Shown piece by piece: positions 5,506 through 10,733 of a stretch of DNA of 10,733 nt. Position 1 is the stretch's first letter; the number at the start of each line of letters is the position of its first letter. The translations under genes were made by a program, and so were the position numbers. Origin of the DNA: an uncultured Collinsella sp. Its GTDB lineage: Bacteria; Actinomycetota; Coriobacteriia; Coriobacteriales; Coriobacteriaceae. The notes beneath the pieces are model-generated. The model did no database searches, was not told where the DNA came from, and saw nothing but the letters and a program-made list of their open reading frames with translations. The stretch lies in contig USAX01000066.1 of NCBI GenBank assembly GCA_900552705.1, positions 1 to 10,733 of the forward strand, read 5' to 3'.

Positions 5506-5582
5506 TGGTGCGGCGTATAGGATTCGAACCTATGACGTTCTGATTCGTAGTCAGACCCTCTATCCAGCTGAGGTAACGCCGC
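5506..5582 (-). tRNA. tRNA-Arg(ACG), copy C
   Basis: 77 bases with encoded CCA, identical to copies A and B (acceptor GCGGCGT/ACGCCGC, anticodon ACG, T-loop TTCGAAT). It lies 77 bp downstream of the 125-aa gene but has its own strong promoter. Confidence 0.97.
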
Positions 5583-5594
5583 AGCGCAAGACAT

Positions 5595-5623
5595 ATAAAA
5601 CCACTTTAGCTTATTGGAGTCAA
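5595..5623 (-). promoter_or_regulatory. Promoter of tRNA-Arg copy C
   Basis: Reverse strand: TTGACT (5618-5623), 17-base spacer, TTTTAT (5595-5600), 12 bases before the tRNA 5' end. The boxes and spacer differ from those of copies A and B, so the three genes are not simple recent copies of one whole cassette. Confidence 0.8.
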
Positions 5624-5659
5624 GCACAATCTCAAACTTTTTTGTGAAACGCAGTTTTG

Positions 5660-6037
5660 TCATGCTGCTCCGCATATACCGTCGTTCCCCGTACGATCGA
5701 TTGGCTTTTCGATCACGTCAAACTTAGCATCAAGTTCCCTCAGGAGCGATCTCACCCGCTGGGCACAATCATAATCGGCAAACGAGATACTCAACATGCG
5801 AGCAACCTGGTTAGATGTCCGGACCCCATAGAAATGCTCCAGGGCCACAAGCCCCTCGTGCGCCACAAGCGTCTCAACCACATGCGGCGACTCCTCGTAG
5901 CACCATTGGGTCAACGGACCCTCGCTCGTCTGTCGAACCACCAGGCCACCCATGCCAGACGGCTCACACGTCACAAGCAGGTACTCCCCGCCCTCGTCGC
6001 TCTCAAACAAAACCACCCGATCATCAAACAGCTCCAT
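5660..6037 (-). CDS. Small protein of unknown function (125 aa)
   Basis: Starts MELFDDRVVLFESDEGGEYL and ends with TGA at 5662-5660. It has no signal peptide or membrane helix. It reads as a beta-rich N-terminal half (residues 7-47, alternating hydrophobic strands ending in WCYEES) followed by helices, including VVETLVAHEGLVALEHFYGV and CAQRVRSLLRELDAKFDVIE. I see no catalytic motif and do not recognise the family. The ATG is preceded by AAAGGGGA with a 4-base spacer, and an extended -10 promoter lies upstream, so expression is likely. It is separated from serS by a terminator and is probably monocistronic. It could be a small regulatory or binding protein, but nothing in the sequence decides this. 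Confidence 0.75.
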   Translation of the reverse strand: MELFDDRVVLFESDEGGEYLLVTCEPSGMGGLVVRQTSEGPLTQWCYEESPHVVETLVAHEGLVALEHFYGVRTSNQVARMLSISFADYDCAQRVRSLLRELDAKFDVIEKPIDRTGNDGICGAA

Positions 6038-6070
6038 CGCGTCCCCTTTCTCTCGCTCTTATTTAGCAAA

Positions 6071-6100
6071 AGCATAGCAGGTAGATGGCTGTATACAGAA
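6071..6100 (-). promoter_or_regulatory. Extended -10 promoter with overlapping palindrome, upstream of the 125-aa gene
   Basis: Reverse strand: TGCTATGCT is an extended -10 (TG plus TATGCT, 6071-6079). A poor -35 (TTCTGT) lies 18 bases upstream. The perfect palindrome CTGTATACAG (6089-6098) overlaps the -35 region, which would suit a repressor site (inference). Confidence 0.5.
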
Positions 6101-6156
6101 CAGTTGTTCGTGTGTTTTCTATTGAGCTGTCCGCACAGCATGGTATGGCCGCACAC

Positions 6157-6185
6157 AAAAAGGGCACCCCAAAAAGGAGTGCCCT
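6157..6185 (-). terminator. Terminator of serS
   Basis: Reverse strand: AGGGCACTCC-TTTTT-GGGGTGCCCT, a 10-bp stem with one wobble, followed by TTTTTG. It begins 24 bases after the serS stop codon. Confidence 0.92.
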
Positions 6186-6208
6186 AGCAAATCGCTTATG
6201 CAGCCAAT

Positions 6209-7492
6209 CTACGCGACCGGCTCGATCTTCTCGAGGCCGCCCATGTAGGGACGCAGAACCTCGGGGATCGTGATGGTGCCGTCAGCGTTCTGGTAGTTCT
6301 CCAGAATGGCTGCCATGGTACGGCCAGCCGGCAGACCGGAACCGTTGAGGGTGTGCAGATAGCGCGAACCCTTGAAGTTCTCGGGGTCGCGATACTTGAT
6401 GTTGGCGCGACGGGCCTGGAAGTCACCGCAGTTGGAGCAGGAGCTGATCTCCTTGTAGGCGTTGTAGCTCGGCAGCCAGACCTCGACGTCGTAGGTCTGA
6501 CGGGCAGAGAAGCCCAGGTCGCCGGTGCACAGGCTAATCACGCGATACGGAAGACCCAGCTGCTGCAGCAGGAACTCGGCCTCGGCGGTCATGCTCTCGA
6601 GCTCCTCGTCGGACTCCTCCGGCTTGGCAAACTTGACCATCTCGACCTTGTCGAACTCGTGCTGGCGAATGATGCCGCGGGTATCGCGGCCAGCGGAGCC
6701 GGCCTCCTCGCGGAAGCAGGGGGTGAAGGCGGTGTAGCGGCGCGGCAGGGTATCGGCGTCGAGGACCTCACCGGCGTGCAGGTTGGTGAGCACGACCTCG
6801 GCGGTGGGGATCAGGAAGTTGTCGCCCGAGACGTGATAGGCGTCGTCCTCGAACTTGGGCAGCTGGCCCGTGCCGAACATGGTCTGACGCTTGACGACGA
6901 TGGGCGGCCACCACTCCTTAAAACCACGGCTGGTGTGCGTATCGAGGAAGAAGTTGATGAGGGCGCGCTCAAGACGGGCGCCGGCGCCACCGAGAACGGT
7001 GAAGCGGCTGCCGGAGAGCTTGTTGCCGCGCTCGAAGTCAAGGATGTCGAGGTCGGTGCCCAGATCCCAGTGCGGCTTAAAGTCGAAGTCGAACTCGCGC
7101 GGGGTGCCCCAACGACGGCGCTCGATGTTCTCGTCCTCGTCCTTGCCGTACGGCGTGGCCTCGCAAGGAATGTTGGGCAGGTGAGCCATGAAGTCGTACT
7201 GCTCCTGCTCGAGGGCGGTGCGGCGCTCGGCCAGACCGTCAATCTTCTCGTTGACGGCGCGCACGGCCTCCTTGGCGGCCTCGGCCTCGTCCTTCTTGCC
7301 CTCCTTCATCAGGGCGCCGATCTTCTTGGACTCGGCATTGCGCGTGGCTTGAAGTTCCTCAACCTCGGTGATGACGGCACGACGCTCGTCGTCGAGCTCA
7401 AAGAACTTCTCGCGATCCCAAGACGTCTGGCGGTTAGCCATGGCGACATCGATGGCATCGGGGTTCTCGCGAACAAACTTGATATCAAGCAT
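6209..7492 (-). CDS. serS: Serine--tRNA ligase
   Basis: Class II aminoacyl-tRNA synthetase that charges tRNA-Ser (such as the gene at 1861) and also tRNA-Sec where that exists. It starts MLDIKFVREN, the usual SerRS N-terminus, at ATG 7492 with GGAGG five bases upstream; an in-frame extension to 7519 is unlikely. Residues about 28-100 are the charged antiparallel coiled-coil arm that grips the long variable arm of tRNA-Ser. The catalytic core shows the TAE serine-binding loop (230-232), motif 2 as FREEAGSAGRDTRG with RQHEF (260-280), and motif 3 as LNGSGLPAGRTMAAILENYQ (382-401). The usual AVGR of motif 3 reads PAGR here, which keeps the ATP-binding Arg. At 427 aa it has family length. It is a single-gene unit with its own terminator; the roughly 50-base leader is too short for a T-box riboswitch. 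Confidence 0.98.
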   Translation of the reverse strand: MLDIKFVRENPDAIDVAMANRQTSWDREKFFELDDERRAVITEVEELQATRNAESKKIGALMKEGKKDEAEAAKEAVRAVNEKIDGLAERRTALEQEQYDFMAHLPNIPCEATPYGKDEDENIERRRWGTPREFDFDFKPHWDLGTDLDILDFERGNKLSGSRFTVLGGAGARLERALINFFLDTHTSRGFKEWWPPIVVKRQTMFGTGQLPKFEDDAYHVSGDNFLIPTAEVVLTNLHAGEVLDADTLPRRYTAFTPCFREEAGSAGRDTRGIIRQHEFDKVEMVKFAKPEESDEELESMTAEAEFLLQQLGLPYRVISLCTGDLGFSARQTYDVEVWLPSYNAYKEISSCSNCGDFQARRANIKYRDPENFKGSRYLHTLNGSGLPAGRTMAAILENYQNADGTITIPEVLRPYMGGLEKIEPVA

Positions 7493-7521
7493 TAGATCCT
7501 CCGGCGATATACATTCCATTT

Positions 7522-7560
7522 AGGTTGCAACCTTGTACATGTATGGGCAAGTATATACTT
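7522..7560. promoter_or_regulatory. Palindrome-rich divergent promoter region of serS and the 57-aa gene
   Basis: Two perfect 12-base palindromes lie here: AGGTTGCAACCT (7522-7533) and AAGTATATACTT (7549-7560), with TACATGTA between them. The second gives a TATACT -10 on each strand (7554-7559 for the + gene, 7550-7555 for serS), so it may be a shared bidirectional core promoter. A weak TTGTAC -35 for the + strand is 15 bases upstream. The first palindrome would sit in the serS leader, either as an operator or a small hairpin. Confidence 0.5.
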
Positions 7561-7603
7561 ATGAGCGTTTACGACCCAACTCAACTACGCAAGAAGGCAC
7601 CCA

Positions 7604-7777
7604 ATGGACGCAGTTTTTTCCTTTTTGTTTGGCACCCGCACCGGTTTTGCCATCCTTTTCGCCGGCGGCATCCTGCTGTTTGCGATTATTGCCTTTGTAA
7701 TGGAGAAGCGCACCCATAAGATGTATGTCGACCGCGGCCCCAAGTCCGAGGACGAAGAAGACAGCTTCTGGGACTAA
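7604..7777 (+). CDS. Small single-pass membrane protein (57 aa), unknown function
   Basis: It starts MDAVFSFLFGTRTG, followed by one strongly hydrophobic segment (about residues 14-32, FAILFAGGILLFAIIAFVM) and a charged tail (EKRTHK, then SEDEEDSFWD). The basic residues right after the helix suggest the C-terminus is in the cytoplasm (positive-inside rule). ATG 7604 has AGAAGG with a 7-base spacer. An ATG at 7561 is in another frame and gives no sensible protein. The gene is divergent from serS and convergent with proC, and ends at a terminator. The clear helix-plus-tail architecture, the ribosome-binding site and the bounded context make it likely to be real. I do not know its function. Confidence 0.75.
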   Translation: MDAVFSFLFGTRTGFAILFAGGILLFAIIAFVMEKRTHKMYVDRGPKSEDEEDSFWD

Positions 7778-7933
7778 CCTGCCAAAAAGGGACAGGTTTA
7801 TTTTGGCCGGTTTTATCTGGGCAAACGCAAGTGCCCCGCAACTGGAATTGAGCCAGTTGCGGGGCACTTTTCGCTAAAAGGACAAAACCGCAGGAAAAAC
7901 CTGCCAACATAAACCTGTCCCTTTTTTGGTCGG
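7778..7933. repeat. Long imperfect inverted repeat between two convergent genes (REP/MITE-like)
   Basis: The left arm (7778-7817) and right arm (7893-7933) are inverted copies about 40 bases long matching at most positions, including a shared 13-base core GGGACAGGTTTAT preceded by an A-run. Between the arms is the 15-bp hairpin described separately. The arms abut the stop codons of the 57-aa gene (7777) and proC (7936). The GGGACAGGTT core looks like a dispersed extragenic repeat of the kind mobilised by REP-associated transposases; this rests on resemblance only. Confidence 0.7.
7831..7871 (+). terminator. Strong terminator downstream of the 57-aa gene
   Basis: GTGCCCCGCAACTGG and CCAGTTGCGGGGCAC pair perfectly over 15 bp around the loop AATTGAG and are followed by TTTT on the + strand. 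The reverse strand lacks a T-run on the other side, so it works best for + strand transcription. It sits at the centre of the larger inverted repeat. Confidence 0.8.
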
Positions 7934-7935
7934 TT

Positions 7936-8706
7936 TTACTGGAGGGTTGCGTCGATTGCCTTGACTAGGGCGCTGCGCATGCCGGCGTCCTCGAGCGCAA
8001 CGACGCCCTTGATGGTGGCACCACCGGGCGAGCATACGGCATCCTTCATCGCCGCAGGATGCTGGCCAGTTGCAAGCTGCAGCTTTGCCGTACCCAGCAC
8101 CATCTGGCTCACAATGCGATAAGCATCCGCACGCGGGATACCGTGCTTGACCGCCGCATCGCCCAGGGCCTCGATTGCCATGGCGACAAACGCCGGAGCG
8201 CAACCACCCACCGTGCCGCCCACAAACAACAGGCTTGTGTCGAGCTCGACGACAGCGCCAAGCTTACCGAGCAGGTCGAGCACCACAGCACGCTGCTCGT
8301 CGTTAAGCGTCGAAGCCTTCTCGCAGGCGATGACGCCCTCGCCCACCGAAACCGGCGTGTTGGGCACCGTCGAGATATGCGCGACGCCCGGCAGGACCTG
8401 CTCCCACTTGGCACTGTCCCAGGTCCAGGCAACCGACAGAACGACCTTTTTGGCAAGAGCATCCTTGAGCGGGGCGAATACCTTCTCGATCATGTACGGT
8501 TTGACCGCAGCGACCACGATATCGGATGCGGCGACAACCTCGGCGGCATCGTGGCAGGCGACCATGCCGCGCGCCTCGCAGCGCTCAACCAGTGCGTCGT
8601 AGCGACCCGCGCAGGCGCACATGTCGCTCGCAGCTACACCGGCAGCGATCCAGCCATCGGCCATAGCGCTCGCCATATTGCCAAAACCGACAAATCCAAT
8701 CTTCAT
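7936..8706 (-). CDS. proC: Pyrroline-5-carboxylate reductase
   Basis: Catalyses NAD(P)H-dependent reduction of 1-pyrroline-5-carboxylate to L-proline, the last step of proline synthesis, in the cytoplasm. The N-terminal Rossmann fold opens MKIGFVGFGNMASAM (G7, G9, A12 of the nucleotide loop). VKP (68-70) and VPNTPVSVGEG (114-124) are family motifs. The C-terminal dimerisation and active-site domain ends in the P5CR signature KDAVCSPGGATIKGVVALED (221-240). Variations from the usual sequence are GGCAPAF (167-173) where GSGPAY is common, and PGGAT for PGGTT; neither destroys a known essential residue as far as I can see. The start is ATG 8706 with AAAGGA upstream; an in-frame extension to 8730 is less likely. 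It is 256 aa, slightly short but within the family range. It lies 73 bp downstream of rlmH on the same strand and may be cotranscribed. Confidence 0.95.
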   Translation of the reverse strand: MKIGFVGFGNMASAMADGWIAAGVAASDMCACAGRYDALVERCEARGMVACHDAAEVVAASDIVVAAVKPYMIEKVFAPLKDALAKKVVLSVAWTWDSAKWEQVLPGVAHISTVPNTPVSVGEGVIACEKASTLNDEQRAVVLDLLGKLGAVVELDTSLLFVGGTVGGCAPAFVAMAIEALGDAAVKHGIPRADAYRIVSQMVLGTAKLQLATGQHPAAMKDAVCSPGGATIKGVVALEDAGMRSALVKAIDATLQ

Positions 8707-8779
8707 ATCGCATAGTCCTTTCAGACACATTCCTCAAAACGAAAGGTATTGTCCCACGCCATTGTTTCGTATTGCCGAC

Positions 8780-9250
8780 CTATTTGTGATACGGCTCGCC
8801 ACGACTGATCTTGCAGGCACGGTAAATCTGCTCCAGCAGCACCACACGCGCCAGGTTATGCGGCAAGGTAATGCGTCCAAAGCTGAGCATCTCGTCGGCT
8901 CGTGCGCGCACGTCATCACTCACGCCGTCCGAACCGCCGATTACAAAGGCAATGTCGCTGCTGCCTCGCAGCATAAGATCGTCGAGCCTCGCCGAAAACT
9001 CCTCGCTCGAGCGCTCCTTGCCCTCGATAGCCAGCAGGATCACATGCGCTCGAGATGGCAAGGCGGCAAGAATCGCCGCCCCCTCCTTGTCGCGCGCGGC
9101 ATCCACGCCGCCCGCCTTAGCCGGGTCGATATCGGCCACCTCGCGGATATCCACCTTGGCATAGGCACCTAGGCGCTTGGTGTACTCAGCGCACGCGTCC
9201 TTCCAAAAGCGCTCCTTGAGCTTACCGACGCAAACGACGGTGTATTTCAC
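8780..9250 (-). CDS. rlmH: 23S rRNA (pseudouridine1915-N3)-methyltransferase
   Basis: SPOUT-class methyltransferase that uses S-adenosylmethionine to methylate pseudouridine 1915 in helix 69 of 23S rRNA on assembled 70S ribosomes. The 156-aa length is typical. Diagnostic motifs are LLAIEGK (72-78), the cofactor-binding FVIGGSDGV (102-110), LPHNLARVVLLEQIYRA (129-145) in the trefoil knot, and the conserved tail ISRGEPYHK. Translation starts at GTG 9250, giving MKYTVVCVGKL. Its ribosome-binding sequence AAGGAG is formed by the last Lys-Glu codons of the upstream SPFH gene, whose stop is only 6 bases before this start, so the two are in one operon and probably translationally coupled. Confidence 0.96.
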   Translation of the reverse strand: MKYTVVCVGKLKERFWKDACAEYTKRLGAYAKVDIREVADIDPAKAGGVDAARDKEGAAILAALPSRAHVILLAIEGKERSSEEFSARLDDLMLRGSSDIAFVIGGSDGVSDDVRARADEMLSFGRITLPHNLARVVLLEQIYRACKISRGEPYHK

Positions 9251-9256
9251 GCGCGT

Positions 9257-10195
9257 CTACTCCTTCGAATCGTTTTGAACTTTGCCGGCGGCCAGCATCT
9301 GCTCGAACATCGAGGCCGACTGCGAAAAGTCGCTCGGCAGCACGACCGTCGAGGTTTTACCCGTGCGAGCGAACTCCGTCATCATCTCGGACCACTGCGT
9401 AAACATGAACAGTTGGTTGGCCTCGTCATTGCCGACACCCGTCTCCTGGATGATCTCGAGCGAATCTTTGATACCCAGCGCGATGGCCTTGCGCTGGTTG
9501 GCGATGCCCTCGCCCGCCTTTTCCATAGCCTCGGCCTCGGCGGTCGCCTCGGTGACGCGCTTGATGCGGTCTGCCTCGGCGAGCTCCTGTGCCGCAGCGC
9601 GCTTGCGCTGGGCGGCGTTGATGTCGTTCATGGAGTTCTCAACCTCGGTCGGCAGTGCGATTTTGGTGATGAGCGTCGACACGAGGGTGAAGCCGTAGGC
9701 GGCCATCTGCTCGGAAACGGTAGCGTTGACATCCTTGGCGATGTCATCCTTCTTGGCAAAGACCTCATCGAGTGTGTAGACGGGGATGGAGGAGCGCAGG
9801 GCGTCGGTGATGAAGTCGCGCATCTGGTCGACGGGCTCCTGCAGCATATAGTAGCTCTTGTAGATGCCCGAATCTGCCGGGCCGGCGCCCATGTCATAGC
9901 TCACGTGGTACTGAGCGGAGACCTCAAGGCCAATGGTCACGTTGTCCTGGGTCTTAACGTCGATGCCAAAACCATTTTTCATGGTGCGCAGACTCACCGT
10001 GGCGGCCTTGCGGTCAATCACGGGCACCTTCACGTGGAAGCCCGCGTTGACGATACGATTGAACTTACCCAAGCGCTCGATGATCACAGCGTGCTGCTGC
10101 TCAACGACGTAGCAGGCGTTGGAAAGCAACAGCAGCAGGATGATGATGGGAATCAAAAGGCTCGTAAGGGCAGCGATGATACCGGAAAACAGCAT
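9257..10195 (-). CDS. SPFH/band-7 (stomatin/HIR-like) membrane protein
   Basis: An inner-membrane scaffold protein of the stomatin/prohibitin/flotillin/HflK-C superfamily. Residues 3-26 form one hydrophobic N-terminal segment (rich in I and L). The SPFH domain follows at about 28-185, beginning YVVEQQHAVIIERLGKFNRI, a typical band-7 opening. Residues 190-235 are a charged Ala/Glu-rich coiled coil (DINAAQRKRAAAQELAEADR), as in proteins that assemble into rings. The stretch GEGIANQRKAIALGIKDSLE resembles the HIR subfamily more than HflC or QmcA. Such proteins organise membrane microdomains or restrain membrane proteases; the partner here is unknown and no NfeD gene is adjacent. The start is ATG 10195 with AGAGGAG at 5 bases; an upstream in-frame GTG at 10216 is disfavoured. 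It is the first gene of the SPFH-rlmH(-proC) cluster. Confidence 0.93.
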   Translation of the reverse strand: MLFSGIIAALTSLLIPIIILLLLLSNACYVVEQQHAVIIERLGKFNRIVNAGFHVKVPVIDRKAATVSLRTMKNGFGIDVKTQDNVTIGLEVSAQYHVSYDMGAGPADSGIYKSYYMLQEPVDQMRDFITDALRSSIPVYTLDEVFAKKDDIAKDVNATVSEQMAAYGFTLVSTLITKIALPTEVENSMNDINAAQRKRAAAQELAEADRIKRVTEATAEAEAMEKAGEGIANQRKAIALGIKDSLEIIQETGVGNDEANQLFMFTQWSEMMTEFARTGKTSTVVLPSDFSQSASMFEQMLAAGKVQNDSKE

Positions 10196-10256
10196 GGTCT
10201 CTCCTCTGATAGGCACACGTTGCCATTAGGATACCCGTCCAAGGAGATCGTGCATA

Positions 10257-10283
10257 ACAAAAAAGCCCCCATTGCTGGGAGCT
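10257..10283 (-). terminator. Duplicated tRNA-Leu terminator (outer copy)
   Basis: Reverse strand: AGCTCCCA-GCAA-TGGGGGCT followed by TTTTTTG. It differs by only a base or two from the terminator at 10447-10472, 189 bp away, and follows a tRNA-Leu 3' remnant rather than a gene. Confidence 0.87.
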
Positions 10284-10294
10284 CTTTCAATCAA

Positions 10295-10312
10295 TGGTGC
10301 GGGCGAAAGGAC
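10295..10312 (-). repeat. tRNA-Leu 3'-end remnant
   Basis: The 18 bases TGGTGCGGGCGAAAGGAC equal the CCA end, acceptor strand and half the T-arm of the tRNA-Leu at 10484-10570. Identity stops at the T-arm (GGAC then GTCCGCG, instead of GGACTTGAACC), in nearly the same place as in the tRNA-Arg remnants. Confidence 0.9.
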
Positions 10313-10428
10313 GTCCGCGTATCCGCTTCGCGGATCCGCACCGGCTTCGCCCGCCTGCCGGCGGACTCGCCAGCTCGCTAAAAACGCTCCGCGTTTTCTT
10401 GACGCTCGCTCCTTCGCAGGTTCAAGTC
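10313..10428. repeat. GC-rich palindromic tRNA-associated element, copy 3
   Basis: A diverged copy of the elements at 4669 and 5335. It shares long blocks such as GCGGATCCGCACCGGCTTCG, CCCGCCTGCCGGCG and AAAAACGCTCCGCGTTTTCT, and differs mainly in the flanking segments. Its right edge is GCAGGTTCAAGTC, an inverted T-arm carrying the tRNA-Leu loop TTCAAGT rather than the tRNA-Arg loop TTCGAAT. It is about 116 bp. Confidence 0.8.
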
Positions 10429-10446
10429 CCCGCGATGGGCCCATAA

Positions 10447-10472
10447 CAAAAAAGCTCCCATTGCTGGGAGCT
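10447..10472 (-). terminator. Terminator of tRNA-Leu
   Basis: Reverse strand: GAGCTCCCA-GCAA-TGGGAGCTTTTTTG, a perfect 8-bp stem plus T-run, 11 bases after the CCA end. Confidence 0.92.
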
Positions 10473-10483
10473 CTTTCATTCAA

Positions 10484-10570
10484 TGGTGCGGGCGAAAGGA
10501 CTTGAACCTTCATGGGGTTGCCCCCATACGGACCTGAACCGTACGCGTCTGCCAATTCCGCCACGCCCGC
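10484..10570 (-). tRNA. tRNA-Leu(CAG)
   Basis: An 87-base class II tRNA with encoded CCA. The acceptor stem is GCGGGCG/CGCCCGC with discriminator A, the expected leucine identity base. The anticodon stem TACGG/CCGTA holds loop TTCAGGT, anticodon CAG, reading CUG. The variable arm TGGGGG-CAA-CCCCA is long, and the T-arm is GAAGG-TTCAAGT-CCTTT. Confidence 0.97.
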
Positions 10571-10581
10571 GTGCAGGAATT

Positions 10582-10610
10582 AGAATAACGGAGCGCCACC
10601 GCGAACGCAA
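10582..10610 (-). promoter_or_regulatory. Promoter of tRNA-Leu
   Basis: Reverse strand: TTGCGT (10605-10610), 17-base spacer, TATTCT (10582-10587), 11 bases before the tRNA 5' end. The -35 box begins three bases after the stop codon of the upstream gene. Confidence 0.78.
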
Positions 10611-10613
10611 GAA

Positions 10614-10733
10614 CTATTTTTGAAAAAGTTTGCAGGCATTTTCCCAAGCGGCATGCGCGATTGTTTCGGCGTCCTCACCAGTGCGATCGACACGGTCGTT
10701 AACCAGCGCGTTTGCCGTAATGGAGATCATTGC
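10614..10733 (-). CDS. C-terminus of a probable TatD-family hydrolase
   Basis: The last 39 codons of a gene entering from the right edge: AMISITANALVNDRVDRTGE, then DAETIAHAAWENACKLFQK, then TAG at 10616-10614. The layout of a helix followed by WENACKLF fits the end of TatD-type metal-dependent deoxyribonucleases and hydrolases, in which a conserved Asn and LF close the protein. No metal-binding residues lie in the visible part, so the family call is tentative. The frame ends just before the tRNA-Leu promoter, as expected for a real gene end. Confidence 0.55.
   Translation of the reverse strand, partial: AMISITANALVNDRVDRTGEDAETIAHAAWENACKLFQK

Noticed and set aside
4610..5582. CRISPR array
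   Set aside because: The repeats contain tRNA genes and terminators, the period is about 190 bp, the spacers are not of CRISPR size, and there are no cas genes.
6353..7495. 380-codon + strand frame opposite serS
   Set aside because: It is antisense to a full, motif-complete serS, has the valine/leucine/glycine-rich look of a shadow frame, and has no ribosome-binding site.
7493..7560. T-box riboswitch upstream of serS
   Set aside because: The leader is only about 50-70 bases, with no T-box sequence and no specifier stem or antiterminator.
10226..10564. 112-codon reverse-strand frame beginning MAELADAYGSG
   Set aside because: It is a read-through of tRNA-Leu(CAG), its terminator and the element, a common spurious ORF over tRNA-Leu genes.

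Overview
The window looks like chromosomal DNA from a moderately GC-rich actinobacterium of the class Coriobacteriia, most like Collinsella. The grounds are protein flavour (SerS, ProC, RlmH), codon use, and tRNA genes that each carry their own promoter, encoded CCA and terminator. The genus is an inference from recognition, not from a search. No phage, transposase, CRISPR or biosynthetic genes are visible.

Layout. At the left edge is the start of an OmpR/VanR-like response regulator (- strand). It diverges from a secreted D,D-carboxypeptidase of the S11/PBP5 type (+ strand, 389-1729). A strong terminator follows, then tRNA-Ser(GCU) and an 813-residue cytoplasmic TPR-type protein of unknown function (both - strand). 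Bases 4600-5625 hold three identical tRNA-Arg(ACG) genes on the - strand, interleaved with tRNA 3'-end remnants and a GC-rich palindromic repeat. Next come a 125-residue unknown protein and serS (both - strand). A 57-residue membrane protein on the + strand diverges from serS. Convergent to it is a - strand cluster: an SPFH/band-7 membrane protein, rlmH and proC. At the right edge lie another repeat plus tRNA-Leu(CAG) and the C-terminus of what may be a TatD-family hydrolase.

The most unusual signal is the repeat system attached to the tRNA genes. Three times (twice at tRNA-Arg, once at tRNA-Leu) the last 15-17 bases of the tRNA plus CCA and the whole downstream terminator are duplicated. The two copies are separated by a palindromic element of about 115 bp, giving a repeat period of 189-191 bp in every case. 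The element's inner edge falls in the T-arm. Its outer edge carries an inverted T-arm sequence whose loop variant matches the adjacent tRNA (TTCGAAT at Arg, TTCAAGT at Leu). This resembles a very small element that targets tRNA 3' ends or amplifies there, with no recombinase of its own in view.

The remaining genes are mostly housekeeping: tRNA supply and charging (tRNA genes and serS), ribosome modification (rlmH), proline synthesis (proC), peptidoglycan trimming (the carboxypeptidase), and membrane organisation (SPFH protein).
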